Shown here one piece after another: positions 16,676 through 23,775 of a DNA stretch of 32,420 nt (position 1 is its first letter; the number at the start of each line of letters is the position of its first letter). The DNA is taken from the NCBI GenBank assembly GCA_021325115.1, contig JAJPHU010000361.1, positions 1-32,420 of the forward strand, written 5' to 3'. The stretch is from Planctomycetota bacterium (GTDB taxonomy: Bacteria > Planctomycetota > Planctomycetia > Gemmatales > Gemmataceae). The notes under the pieces were generated by a model. That model saw only the letters and a program-made list of their open reading frames with translations. It was not told where the DNA came from and ran no database searches. The position numbers and the translations under genes were made by a program.

Positions 16676-17347
16676 TCATTTCGAAGCGTCCGCGGAACGT
16701 TGTCCCGCCCGCTCGAACCAACGGCGGATCGAAAGCGTGAATCCCGGCAGCACCGTCTCGCCATCCAGGGTGTCCTCCTCTGTTAACTCAACAAACGCAT
16801 CCACAGACTTATAGACGCGCACTCGGCGAGACGCCGGATAGACTTGCCAAACCAGACGGCTACCTCCGGCGAAGTATTCTGCTCGTTTGCGTTCCATCTC
16901 ACGTTCGGTGTTGCCTGGGCTGAGGATTTCAACGGCCAAGTCAGGCGCTTGCGTCAAAAAGCTGCCCGGTGGGAGAAGACGATTGGGAAAATGCTTCCAG
17001 GAATAAAAGGCCACATCCGACATTCGGACAAGACCTGGTTCCATACGCGTCGGACCGGATTCGCCTAACACAATGCCCAGAGCATTGTCCTCCAGGTATG
17101 CCTCCAAGAAAAACCCCAGGACCATAACCAATCGGGATTCGTAATAGCCCAGCGGCTTCTCCACCAAAACGCCGTCTACCAATTCGCATAGACGGCCTGT
17201 CTGCGCTTTGGCCTCGAGAACGTCCTGCTCCGTGGCTGTTCCCGGAGAGGGACGAAAGCGAATGCGCTCCAAGGGAATGTCTCCCAAGCGATGGAGCAGA
17301 TCGGCCAGCGTTTCAATCGCAGGAGGCGAAACAAGGGTATCATTCAT
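16676..17347 (-). CDS. Uma2-family (DUF820) protein, putative PD-(D/E)XK nuclease fold
   Basis: 223 aa from the ATG at 17347. The frame is open to 17377, but AAGGAG sits 6 nt before the inner ATG. The core reads VDGVLVEKPLGYYESRLVMV, VRMSDVAFYSW, PDLAVEILSPGNTEREMERK and GSRLVWQVYPASRRVRVY, the conserved order of Uma2/DUF820 proteins. The Asp-Glu pair of PDLAVEIL and the following Lys/Arg helix correspond to the nuclease-like site. Family members are common in planctomycetes and cyanobacteria; few have proven activity. It may be co-transcribed with the PQQ gene 27 nt downstream. Confidence 0.88.
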   Translation of the reverse strand: MNDTLVSPPAIETLADLLHRLGDIPLERIRFRPSPGTATEQDVLEAKAQTGRLCELVDGVLVEKPLGYYESRLVMVLGFFLEAYLEDNALGIVLGESGPTRMEPGLVRMSDVAFYSWKHFPNRLLPPGSFLTQAPDLAVEILSPGNTEREMERKRAEYFAGGSRLVWQVYPASRRVRVYKSVDAFVELTEEDTLDGETVLPGFTLSIRRWFERAGQRSADASK

Positions 17348-17407
17348 ATCATGCTCCTTGCCCGGCAGGCGGTTCACCGATCAATAATATCATCTCCCCT
17401 TCCAACT

Positions 17408-17477
17408 CTCCACAGTCTTCATCTCCGCTGCGCTGGCAGGGACATCTCTTGCCCGCGCAGCGGGTATAGATGTGGAG
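17408..17477 (-). terminator. Two-part inverted repeat after DUF1559 gene 1
   Basis: Inner arms CCGCTGCGC (17425-17433) and GCGCAGCGG (17455-17463) are perfect. Outer arms CTCCACA (17408-17414) and TGTGGAG (17471-17477) are also perfect. It begins 11 nt after the stop codon of the DUF1559 gene (minus strand), the position expected for a terminator. It lacks a distal T-tract. Confidence 0.55.
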
Positions 17478-17488
17478 GAAAGCATTTT

Positions 17489-18433
17489 TTACCAATTACT
17501 GGCAATCGCTTCGCCTCCATTGCGCGTACATAGTGCCTGGTAAACATAAGGATCGATGCTGCTGCTGATCGACTGGACTGAGCCATCACCGAATAAGAAA
17601 TTTACGCCTTGGATATGGAAGCTGGACGTGGCATCGGCGTCCATAACCAGTGGATTGTTCGGCAAGTGCACGGTGCTACCGTGCGCCAGAACCAGGGCCG
17701 CATCTCCTTCGGCGTTGGCCAGCTGATCGCCCAGGGCTTTGTATTTCAAGTCCGGGACGATCGCGCCTTGCACCGCTCCAACCCAGGTGGTGTTGGACAT
17801 GGCCGTGCAGCGCTCGCCGATGAACAGCGTGTTGCTCAGTCCGTCGGTAATGTCTTTGATCTGAAAACGTTGGTTACGAATGAAGGCACCATTATTGTCA
17901 TACGCATCGCCAGTCACCCCGTCGGGCGCGCCGTTCATGCCGACATAACTGCTGTGCGCCACCGTGACCAGCGGTCCGCCATTGGCATCGACCACCATGA
18001 ACGGGTCGGGCCGAGGCTCCGATGGGCAGATGTAGACTTTCAGGGTCATGGTGCGAACGGCAGCATTGGCCGGATCCTTGATGTCGAGATCGAAACGGAT
18101 CTGTCTAAACAGGTTACTTTGTTCGAGGTCGTTGAGTAGATAAGTGCCCCAACCCCAACCTGGTCCGGTCTCGTTCCAGGTGCAATCGCCACTGGGAGCA
18201 CTGGGTTGCGTACCAGGCAACAGATTCGAAAAATAAGCAGGCGGAAAACCGTTCATGCGATCGTGGTAGCCATGTAGGGCGAGTCCGATTTGTTTGAGGT
18301 TGTTTTTGCACTGCAAACGAGCAGCAGTCTCACGTACCTTTTGCACAGCGGGCAAGAGCAGGCCGATCACGAGGGCGATGATGGCGATCACCACCAGCAA
18401 TTCAATAAGCGTAAAACCACGGCGTATCCTCAT
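17489..18433 (-). CDS. DUF1559 pilin-like protein 1
   Basis: 314 aa from the ATG at 18433, preceded by AAAGGA about 8 nt upstream; the open frame to 18475 is not needed. The N-terminus [20 protein letters not shown] is a type IV pilin/pseudopilin prepeptide, with cleavage expected between Gly and Phe before the hydrophobic helix. [20 protein letters not shown] and [14 protein letters not shown] are DUF1559 hallmarks. The C-terminal [15 protein letters not shown] fits the H-X9-DG motif. These planctomycete-expanded proteins are thought to be exported by a type II/IV-like system. It shares the ending [19 protein letters not shown] with the second copy at 19759-20751. Confidence 0.95.
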   Translation of the reverse strand: MRIRRGFTLIELLVVIAIIALVIGLLLPAVQKVRETAARLQCKNNLKQIGLALHGYHDRMNGFPPAYFSNLLPGTQPSAPSGDCTWNETGPGWGWGTYLLNDLEQSNLFRQIRFDLDIKDPANAAVRTMTLKVYICPSEPRPDPFMVVDANGGPLVTVAHSSYVGMNGAPDGVTGDAYDNNGAFIRNQRFQIKDITDGLSNTLFIGERCTAMSNTTWVGAVQGAIVPDLKYKALGDQLANAEGDAALVLAHGSTVHLPNNPLVMDADATSSFHIQGVNFLFGDGSVQSISSSIDPYVYQALCTRNGGEAIASNW

Positions 18434-18546
18434 GAGTATAGTCCTTTCGTTCATGCAGAATGTCTGTCCAAGCACACGATGGCGCAGGACGAACCTGTGC
18501 GCAATCTCAGTGCGCAGTTTTCGTGGTCAGAAGGCGTCAAAAGGAC

Positions 18547-19185
18547 TCAGACGCGAGACAGCCGTGGCGGTGGATCGGGAGGAGTTGAAGAGACTTTGTC
18601 GGCGTGTATCGAGAGAAGGCAAATACGTGCAGGAGGAGCATCATCGGGAGACCAAGCAACGAAGGGAAGGACGGGCAAGACCGTACCGGTGCTGATCCAC
18701 AGTGTCGAATAGCCCTGGCAGCGCCAGGCAGACATCATCGTCCCCCACCGGCGTGATGTATCCGAACTTTCTTTCGCTGGCGTCTCAGGTTTCTTGTGGG
18801 TGCAACAGCAGCAATTTTTTGCCGCTGTATCCTTGTCGCGGTCACGCAGCTTGACAGTGTTCCAACCCTGCCCCTCTCGCATTCCCCTGTTCTGTTTGGA
18901 AACGTCCGAGGGCTTCTCGGCATAAGCGGGCGGTTCGATGTTGTGGACCTTTGCCCAGGCCCAACGTTCCTCCGGTGTGAAGCAACAGCAGTGCGACCAA
19001 CATTGCTCGGCCGTCTGACAGCCGCACGCATGATTTTGGCAGGGAAACGGCTGGCTACTATTTTTGTGGACAAAGACAGGCAGTGGGATCTCCAGAGCGG
19101 CAAGCAGATAGGCCAGACACGCCCCCAGGACACCCAGGCGGTAGCGCAGAGCTAGCCAGAAGCGGCGGCGTGGGAAAGCACGCAT
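18547..19185 (-). CDS. Cys-rich membrane-anchored hypothetical protein
   Basis: 212 aa. A basic N-terminus (MRAFPRRRFWLALRYRLG) precedes one hydrophobic segment (~17-37). A cysteine cluster follows: FPCQNHACGCQTAEQCWSHC, continuing CCFTPEERWAWA (Cys49, 54, 56, 62, 66, 67, 68). A second cluster, CCCC, lies at 125-128. The C-terminal half has another hydrophobic stretch (ISTGTVLPVLPFVAW) and ends PPDPPPRLSRV. The pattern resembles a recurrent uncharacterised family that I recall as carrying an ACGC...CW..CCCF signature; I cannot name it. Metal or Fe-S binding is a reasonable guess only. The ribosome site is weak. It lies between DUF1559 gene 1 and a HEAT lipoprotein gene. Confidence 0.7.
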   Translation of the reverse strand: MRAFPRRRFWLALRYRLGVLGACLAYLLAALEIPLPVFVHKNSSQPFPCQNHACGCQTAEQCWSHCCCFTPEERWAWAKVHNIEPPAYAEKPSDVSKQNRGMREGQGWNTVKLRDRDKDTAAKNCCCCTHKKPETPAKESSDTSRRWGTMMSAWRCQGYSTLWISTGTVLPVLPFVAWSPDDAPPARICLLSIHADKVSSTPPDPPPRLSRV

Positions 19186-19260
19186 GGCAGGAAACTCGCT
19201 TCACCTGTGGAAATCACGCTGACATCTTACGGATGCGCCAGGCCACTGTCGAGTTCCCGA

Positions 19261-19641
19261 TCATTTTTGCGGAGTGGGAAAATGTGCCGGATCGATGCGC
19301 GACAGGGCGATGCCGGCTTGTTTGCGGACCCTGGGGTTGCGGTCGCGCTGCGCTGCCTGCTGAAGTACGGGAATGGCGTCCTTGGCCTGTTCACCAAAAT
19401 AGCCTAGCCCGATGGCGGCGCTCAAGCGGATATCGCCCTCTTTATCTTTGAGGGCCTCCATCAGCGCTGGAACAACCTTGGCCGCATCCCTCGTTCGCTG
19501 CGGCAAGAGACGAACCGCTTTGAGCCGGTCTCCCTCTTGGGGCGACTTCAAATCCTGGATCAATTCATCGGTCGATTTCGATTTGCCGCAGCCGCACGTC
19601 AGCAAGCAAAGTAATAAAACCAAATATATCAACATGCGCAT
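19261..19641 (-). CDS. Small HEAT-repeat lipoprotein
   Basis: 126 aa from the ATG at 19641. The frame continues to 19701, but that extension is encoded by an intergenic palindrome. The N-terminus MRMLIYLVLLLCLLTCGCGK is a lipoprotein-like signal; Cys16 or Cys18 could be acylated, though neither matches the lipobox perfectly. The remainder forms two to three HEAT repeats: RLKAVRLLPQRTRDAAKVVP, DIRLSAAIGLGYFGEQAKDA and NPRVRKQAGIALSRI. Such repeats mediate protein contacts. Partner and function are unknown. It lies downstream of DUF1559 gene 2 on the same strand. Confidence 0.82.
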   Translation of the reverse strand: MRMLIYLVLLLCLLTCGCGKSKSTDELIQDLKSPQEGDRLKAVRLLPQRTRDAAKVVPALMEALKDKEGDIRLSAAIGLGYFGEQAKDAIPVLQQAAQRDRNPRVRKQAGIALSRIDPAHFPTPQK

Positions 19642-19667
19642 AGAAGAATCTCTCTGAAGAGACCCTT

Positions 19668-19733
19668 GTTTAGCCGCGAGCCGTAGGGGAGTGTGGAACA
19701 ATCGCGTAATTTACCTACAACTCGCGGCTAAAC
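19668..19733. repeat. Dispersed inverted repeat (TTTAGCCGCGAG family), copy 1
   Basis: Arms 19668-19687 and 19714-19733 pair over 18 of 20 positions. The arm begins GTTTAGCCGCGAGCCGTAGG. A second copy in the same orientation lies at 21826-21883. This copy begins 25 nt after the stop of DUF1559 gene 2 and ends before the HEAT gene start. Confidence 0.7.
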
Positions 19734-19758
19734 GTGGAAATGGTTTTTGAACGCCTCT

Positions 19759-20751
19759 TCACCAATTGTCAGATACTTCCCCGCCAGCAATAGTGCAGAG
19801 ATATTGGTACGTAAGCGGATCGATGCTGCTGCTGAGGAAATGTACCGAACCGTCCCCGAACAAGAAGTTCGCCCCCTGCGGCGTATGCATGCTATAAAAC
19901 GTGTCCGGATCGTAGATCGGAAAGTCGGCGCTGGGCAAGTGCGTGGCGTTACCGTGCGCAAGAACCAAGGCTTCGTCGTAGTCGGCATTGTCATAGGCAG
20001 GTCCAGGAGGTGGAGAATAGGGAGGAGTAGGCGGCACAGTCGCCATCCAGGCGGGGCACTGTCCGCCCGTCACGGCGCCGGTCCAGGTGCTGGGCGAATG
20101 ATTGCCGGAGCGCTCGCCGACCACGAGAGTGTTGCTCAGCCCATCGGTGACATTGGCGATGCGAGTGTGGCTGTTACGCCAAAACAGACCATTGCCAGCG
20201 GTGCCGAATTGTCCGGATAAGCCATCGGTACCCGTATCTCCTTGGGGATTGCCGCCAGCGCCATAAAAGCATTCCTCCCAGCCGTTGCAGCCGACATAAT
20301 TGCCGTGCGCCACGACCACACTCGTGGGCCAAACCGTGAAGTTTTGCTGATAGGGATCGGAGGGACATTGCATGAGTGCCAGCGGCAGCTGCGAGACTGC
20401 CGCGTTGCTTCCTAGACCCACTCCCACGCTGAAATGGATCTGATTGTAGACGTTCTGCTGTTCCAGATAAGGCAACAAGAACGACGCCCAGCCCCAGCCC
20501 GGCCCCACGTCGTTGTCAGGAGTGCTGTTGGGATCGGTGTTGCCATCGATGTAGCCGGCAGGAAAGCTATTGTTACTGTCGTGATAGCCATGTAGGGCCA
20601 GGCCAATCTGTTTGAGATTATTAGTGCATTTGGCGCGTGCCGCCGACTCGCGCACTTTCTGCACCGCTGGCAAGAGTAGACCGATCAAAATGCCGATAAT
20701 GGCAATCACTACCAGCAATTCGATCAGTGTGAATCCCCGTCTTCGCGTCAT
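19759..20751 (-). CDS. DUF1559 pilin-like protein 2
   Basis: 330 aa. [20 protein letters not shown] is a pilin-type prepeptide, and [20 protein letters not shown] and [20 protein letters not shown] are DUF1559 signatures. The C-terminal motif [20 protein letters not shown] has ten residues between His and Asp-Gly rather than nine. AAGGAGG lies 5 nt before the ATG, one of the strongest ribosome sites in the window. A good promoter (20806-20834) lies upstream, so this gene appears well expressed and may lead a unit with the HEAT lipoprotein. A Pro-rich stretch (VPPTPPYSPPPGPAY) is absent from copy 1. Confidence 0.95.
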   Translation of the reverse strand: MTRRRGFTLIELLVVIAIIGILIGLLLPAVQKVRESAARAKCTNNLKQIGLALHGYHDSNNSFPAGYIDGNTDPNSTPDNDVGPGWGWASFLLPYLEQQNVYNQIHFSVGVGLGSNAAVSQLPLALMQCPSDPYQQNFTVWPTSVVVAHGNYVGCNGWEECFYGAGGNPQGDTGTDGLSGQFGTAGNGLFWRNSHTRIANVTDGLSNTLVVGERSGNHSPSTWTGAVTGGQCPAWMATVPPTPPYSPPPGPAYDNADYDEALVLAHGNATHLPSADFPIYDPDTFYSMHTPQGANFLFGDGSVHFLSSSIDPLTYQYLCTIAGGEVSDNW

Positions 20752-20805
20752 CGGCGCCTCCTTCCCGGTCTAACTTGGCAATGCGAGTTATACAACGTAA
20801 TACCA

Positions 20806-20834
20806 AGAATAGAGAGGAGCGACTGACGCGTCAA
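20806..20834 (-). promoter_or_regulatory. Sigma70-type promoter of DUF1559 gene 2
   Basis: On the minus strand a -35 TTGACG (20834-20829) is followed after exactly 17 nt by a -10 TATTCT (20811-20806). The predicted start is about 50 nt before the ATG at 20751. Box quality and spacing make this the clearest promoter in the window. Confidence 0.65.
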
Positions 20835-20874
20835 GGATTTTTTTCATTCCCCAACGGAGCTTGAGAACACGGGT

Positions 20875-21798
20875 TCAGGTAAGGATATGGGTGAGAGCGG
20901 CGTCCAGCGTCGGATACTGAAAGGAATGTCCCAGTTCCAAGGCGCGTTTGGGCAGGACGCGCTGGCCGGTCGTGATGAGGTCGGCCACTTCGCCCAAGGC
21001 CATACGTAGCACCAGGGCCGGCGTCCATGTGAGCGCGGGTCGATGCAGCACGCGGCCCAGTGTTTTGCTGAATTCGCGATTGGTGACGGGGTTCGGCGCT
21101 GTGCCGTTAAGCGCTCCTTTGGCCTGGGCGTTATCGACGGCGAGCAAAAACAGACTAACCAGATCGGCATAGTGAATCCAGCTCATCCACTGCTGGCCGT
21201 TGCCGACGGGGCCGCCGGCAAAGAGCCGAAAAGGCGTCAGTAGCTTGGCCAGGGCGCCGCCTTCTTTATCAAGGACAACACCGACGCGCACCCAGGCTAC
21301 ACGCACACCGGCCGACTCTGCGGCCCGCGCCGCTTGCTCCCACTCAACGCATAGCTGCGCCAAAAAATCCGAACCAGGCGCGCTTTCTTCGGTCAATTCC
21401 TCGTCGCCACGGGGTCCGTAATAACCGATGGCGGAGGCGTTGACGAGCACCTTGGCCTGGCCATCGGCTCGCATCGGCCGGCGCCGCAACGCTTCGACGA
21501 CGTGTTGCGTAGAAAGAACACGGCTATCGTGCAGCAGTTTCTTGAAGTCCGCATTCCAGCGGCGCGCAAAGATATTCTCACCGGCTAAATGGATGACCCC
21601 ATCACAATCGGCGATGGCTTTCATCCAATCGCCCGGCCGTATTGGATCGCCCTCGACGAGGGCGGCATTGTTGCCGAACAGCTGAGCGGCATGATAGGCT
21701 CGGCGCGTCAGGACGACGATTTGATCACCGCGTTCGTGCAAACGCCAGACCAACCGTCGGCCCACCAGTCCTGTTGCGCCGGTGACAAAGATGCGCAT
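20875..21798 (-). CDS. TIGR01777-family NAD(P)-dependent epimerase/dehydratase-like protein
   Basis: 307 aa from the ATG at 21798; a TTG four codons earlier (21810) is a possible alternative. The Rossmann start RIFVTGATGLVGRRLVWRLH carries the GxTGxxG nucleotide motif. GVIHLAGENIFARRW, LVNASAIGYYGPRGDEELTE and RVGVVLDKEGGALAKLLTPF are characteristic of the TIGR01777/YfcH branch of the SDR superfamily. C-terminal GALNGTAPNPVTNREFSKTL is also conserved. The substrate is unknown for the family. It is cytoplasmic. The upstream Nif3 gene (same strand) ends 90 nt before it, separated by a palindromic repeat. Confidence 0.93.
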   Translation of the reverse strand: MRIFVTGATGLVGRRLVWRLHERGDQIVVLTRRAYHAAQLFGNNAALVEGDPIRPGDWMKAIADCDGVIHLAGENIFARRWNADFKKLLHDSRVLSTQHVVEALRRRPMRADGQAKVLVNASAIGYYGPRGDEELTEESAPGSDFLAQLCVEWEQAARAAESAGVRVAWVRVGVVLDKEGGALAKLLTPFRLFAGGPVGNGQQWMSWIHYADLVSLFLLAVDNAQAKGALNGTAPNPVTNREFSKTLGRVLHRPALTWTPALVLRMALGEVADLITTGQRVLPKRALELGHSFQYPTLDAALTHILT

Positions 21799-21825
21799 GG
21801 GATTATCCAAAATCTACGTTCCAAA

Positions 21826-21883
21826 CTTAGCCGCGAGCCGTTAGGAAAGTGTTGCCGCGCTTGCCTACAGCTCGCGGCGAAAC
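21826..21883. repeat. Dispersed inverted repeat (TTTAGCCGCGAG family), copy 2
   Basis: Left arm 21826-21845 (TTAGCCGCGAGCCGTTAGG) and right arm 21864-21883 (CCTACAGCTCGCGGCGAAAC) pair with a few mismatches. Similarity to copy 1 at 19668-19733 extends into the loop edge (AGTGT). It begins 5 nt after the Nif3 stop codon on the minus strand, consistent with a 3'-end role. Confidence 0.7.
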
Positions 21884-21887
21884 CAAA

Positions 21888-22991
21888 TCAAACCCACTGT
21901 ACCGGATCGGTTTCGTGTTTGCTGGCCCATACGTGCAGCTGCGGGAATTGACCGCGCAGGCGTTCGGCCAACTCCTCGATGCCGCAGCGCTCGCTGGCGT
22001 AGTGTCCAGGCAGGACCAGAGCTAACCCTTCGGCACGAGCCTGCAAGTAATCGTGAAAACGCATCTCGCCGCTCAGAAGTACGTCGGCCCGCGCCCGTAC
22101 GGCATCGCTCAGCATTTCGCCGCCGGCACCGCAAGCAATTGCCACCCGCTGTACCGGAGTTTGCAGATCGCCGATGACTTGTACGGGCCCTGCCTGAAGC
22201 GCTGCCTTCACCGCCGCGGCCAATTCGCCCAACGGCTGGCCCCTGGGCAGCATACCAATACGTCCCTCGCCACGTCCCGATGATGGCGTATGCAGGGGAT
22301 AAATATCGAAAGCTGGCTCCTCGTAGGAATGAGCCTGACGAATGGCAGCGATGACCGCTTCGATGCAGCTGGCCGGACAGACTGCCTCCAGCCGCCATTC
22401 GTTGACCTCCTCACGCCGACCCTTCTGCCCAATCGTTGGATGGGCTGCCTCGGTGCCGAAAAACGTGCCGATGCCGGCGAGGCGAAAACTGCATTCGCGA
22501 TACTCGCCGATCTGGCCCGCTCCGGCGGCAAACAGGGCGTCGGCCACGCGGTTGAGGTCCTGTTCCGGCACGAACACCACTACCTTCATTTGACCGCATT
22601 CCGCAGCACGGCGCAACGGCCCGACCTCGGTGAGGGCGAGGCGGTGCGCCAGCAGCTCGTTGATGCCGCCGCGTGTATTATCAAAAGCTGTGTGCGGACT
22701 GTAGACGGCGACGCCGGCGCGGATTAGCCCCAGGAGCATGCGTCCTTCGGCTGTGGCATCGGTCAGACGTTTGACGCCGTGAAAGAGGATGGGATGATGC
22801 GTAACGATGAGGTTGGCCCGGCCGGCAATCGCCTCGGCGGCGCTGGCAGGCGTCACGGTCAAACAGGTCATGACGCGCTCGACGGCGGCCGACCACTCGC
22901 CCAGAAGCAGACCGACATTGTCCCAATCGGCGGCGAGATGACGCGGCGCGAAGCGATCCAGGAAATCCACAACGGTTGCGACAGTGAACAT
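21888..22991 (-). CDS. Nif3-like dinuclear metal center hexameric protein (DUF34)
   Basis: 367 aa from the ATG at 22991; the frame upstream to 23030 is encoded by an inverted repeat. The metal ligands of the family are visible: His65-His66 in VTHHPILFHGVKRL, Asp104 in YSPHTAFDN, and the C-terminal GHYASERCG His and Glu. DWDNVGLLLGE is another hallmark. A middle insertion (~130-240; VVVFVPEQDLNRVADALFAA...SYEEPAFDIYPL) is the CutA/PII-like domain found in YqfO-type members, which explains the long length. It is cytoplasmic and may bind or hydrolyse nucleotide-like substrates; the true role is debated. The receiver-like gene lies upstream on the same strand across a 175-nt gap. Confidence 0.93.
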   Translation of the reverse strand: MFTVATVVDFLDRFAPRHLAADWDNVGLLLGEWSAAVERVMTCLTVTPASAAEAIAGRANLIVTHHPILFHGVKRLTDATAEGRMLLGLIRAGVAVYSPHTAFDNTRGGINELLAHRLALTEVGPLRRAAECGQMKVVVFVPEQDLNRVADALFAAGAGQIGEYRECSFRLAGIGTFFGTEAAHPTIGQKGRREEVNEWRLEAVCPASCIEAVIAAIRQAHSYEEPAFDIYPLHTPSSGRGEGRIGMLPRGQPLGELAAAVKAALQAGPVQVIGDLQTPVQRVAIACGAGGEMLSDAVRARADVLLSGEMRFHDYLQARAEGLALVLPGHYASERCGIEELAERLRGQFPQLHVWASKHETDPVQWV

Positions 22992-23001
22992 AGAAGCTTT
23001 C

Positions 23002-23159
23002 AAACCACCCCCAGAAGTCACCGAGAGCACAAAGAAGAAAACACAGAAAAGAGAAAAAAAGTCAAGCAGAATGCAGATCCATCGGTTGGTGAGCTATTCT
23101 TTCTGCTTTGATCTTTTCTGTGTTTTTCTCTGTGCTCTCTGTGGCTCTGGGGGTAGTTT
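23002..23159. terminator. Long imperfect inverted repeat after the receiver-like gene
   Basis: The purine-rich left arm (23002-23071, with CCGAGAGCACAAAGAAGAAA) pairs with the pyrimidine-rich right arm (23101-23159, with CTCTGTGCTCTCTGTGGCTC). On the minus strand it begins 7 nt after the receiver stop codon and ends just before the Nif3 start. It is the same architecture as the repeat at 11025-11178: A/G-rich arm, T/C-rich arm and short loop. Confidence 0.6.
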
Positions 23160-23166
23160 TCTTTTA

Positions 23167-23568
23167 TCAATTCACCGCTGGCGCTGGGGAGTCCAGGAGT
23201 TCCTCAACCAGTCCGATCATGCTCTCCGGGCGATCGATCAGGGCGCTGGCGCCGACGAAATCGGCCAAATTTCGGCGGCATGGGCTGAGATCGTCGCCGA
23301 TGAGTACCACGCTGGCCAGCGGTTGCTCTCGTATCAGCTTGTCACACGTCAGCCAGCCGCTTTCCTCCGGCAGATCGACGTGGAGAATAACCAGGTCGGC
23401 CGGGAGCATCCGGGCAAGCCGGCGCGCTTCGGGGCCGCTATGGGCCAGGTATACATCCCAACCCAGGCGGCGAAATCCCCGTGCCAAAAGGGCTTGCGAA
23501 TCCGCATGAGGATGAGCCAAAACCAGACATGGAGAACAGAGCGCGTTCGTGTCATTGCCGTTCCGCAT
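23167..23568 (-). CDS. Degenerate response-regulator receiver domain protein
   Basis: 133 aa, a stand-alone CheY-like fold. CLVLAHPHADSQALLARGFR aligns with the first strand and helix, PADLVILHVDLPEESGWLTC with strand three, and the end reads ALIDRPESMIGLVEELL. The phospho-acceptor Asp is replaced by His63 (ILHVDLP in place of the usual LLDxxxP). The acidic pair near the N-terminus is Ala-His, and the conserved Lys before Pro is Arg113. It therefore probably cannot be phosphorylated in the normal way. The ATG at 23568 has GGAG 6 nt upstream; an ATG at 23580 is the alternative. Both start codons and the ribosome site sit inside a 14-bp palindrome. Confidence 0.75.
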   Translation of the reverse strand: MRNGNDTNALCSPCLVLAHPHADSQALLARGFRRLGWDVYLAHSGPEARRLARMLPADLVILHVDLPEESGWLTCDKLIREQPLASVVLIGDDLSPCRRNLADFVGASALIDRPESMIGLVEELLDSPAPAVN

Positions 23569-23580
23569 GGAGATCTCCAT
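23567..23580. promoter_or_regulatory. 14-bp palindrome over the start of the receiver-like gene
   Basis: ATGGAGATCTCCAT is a perfect dyad that includes both candidate start codons and the GGAG ribosome site of the minus-strand gene. It could be a binding site or simply a by-product of the ATGGAG/CTCCAT composition. Confidence 0.35.
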
Positions 23581-23596
23581 TCCGCGTTTCCCTACT

Positions 23597-23636
23597 GCAC
23601 GGATTTATCATTTCGCACGAAACGATAAATCCGTGC
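23597..23636. repeat. Dispersed palindrome, copy 2 (TTTATCATTTCGCAC family)
   Basis: Arms 23597-23615 and 23618-23636 pair over 18 of 19 positions. The inner 28 nt (23604-23631) match the element at 7195-7222 with three differences. It lies between two divergently transcribed genes, so it cannot be a terminator for either. Confidence 0.7.
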
Positions 23637-23775
23637 ACCCACTAAAAGTCAGAGGCTTCTCTCTACCAATTAGTTCGCTCCCCGCCTCGTTTTCTTTTCT
23701 CCGTATCTCTGGTTTATCCTTGGCGATTTTCGTAATGTGGCTGTATCCACGGTCCTTTTCTGGAGTATAGCTCTT

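Noticed and set aside
18290-18712. 140-codon plus-strand open frame spanning the DUF1559 start and Cys-rich gene end
   Set aside because: Antisense to both genes; no ribosome site or domain.
19642-19701. N-terminal extension of the HEAT lipoprotein to 19701
   Set aside because: The extension is encoded by a dispersed palindrome and would bury the lipoprotein-type signal.
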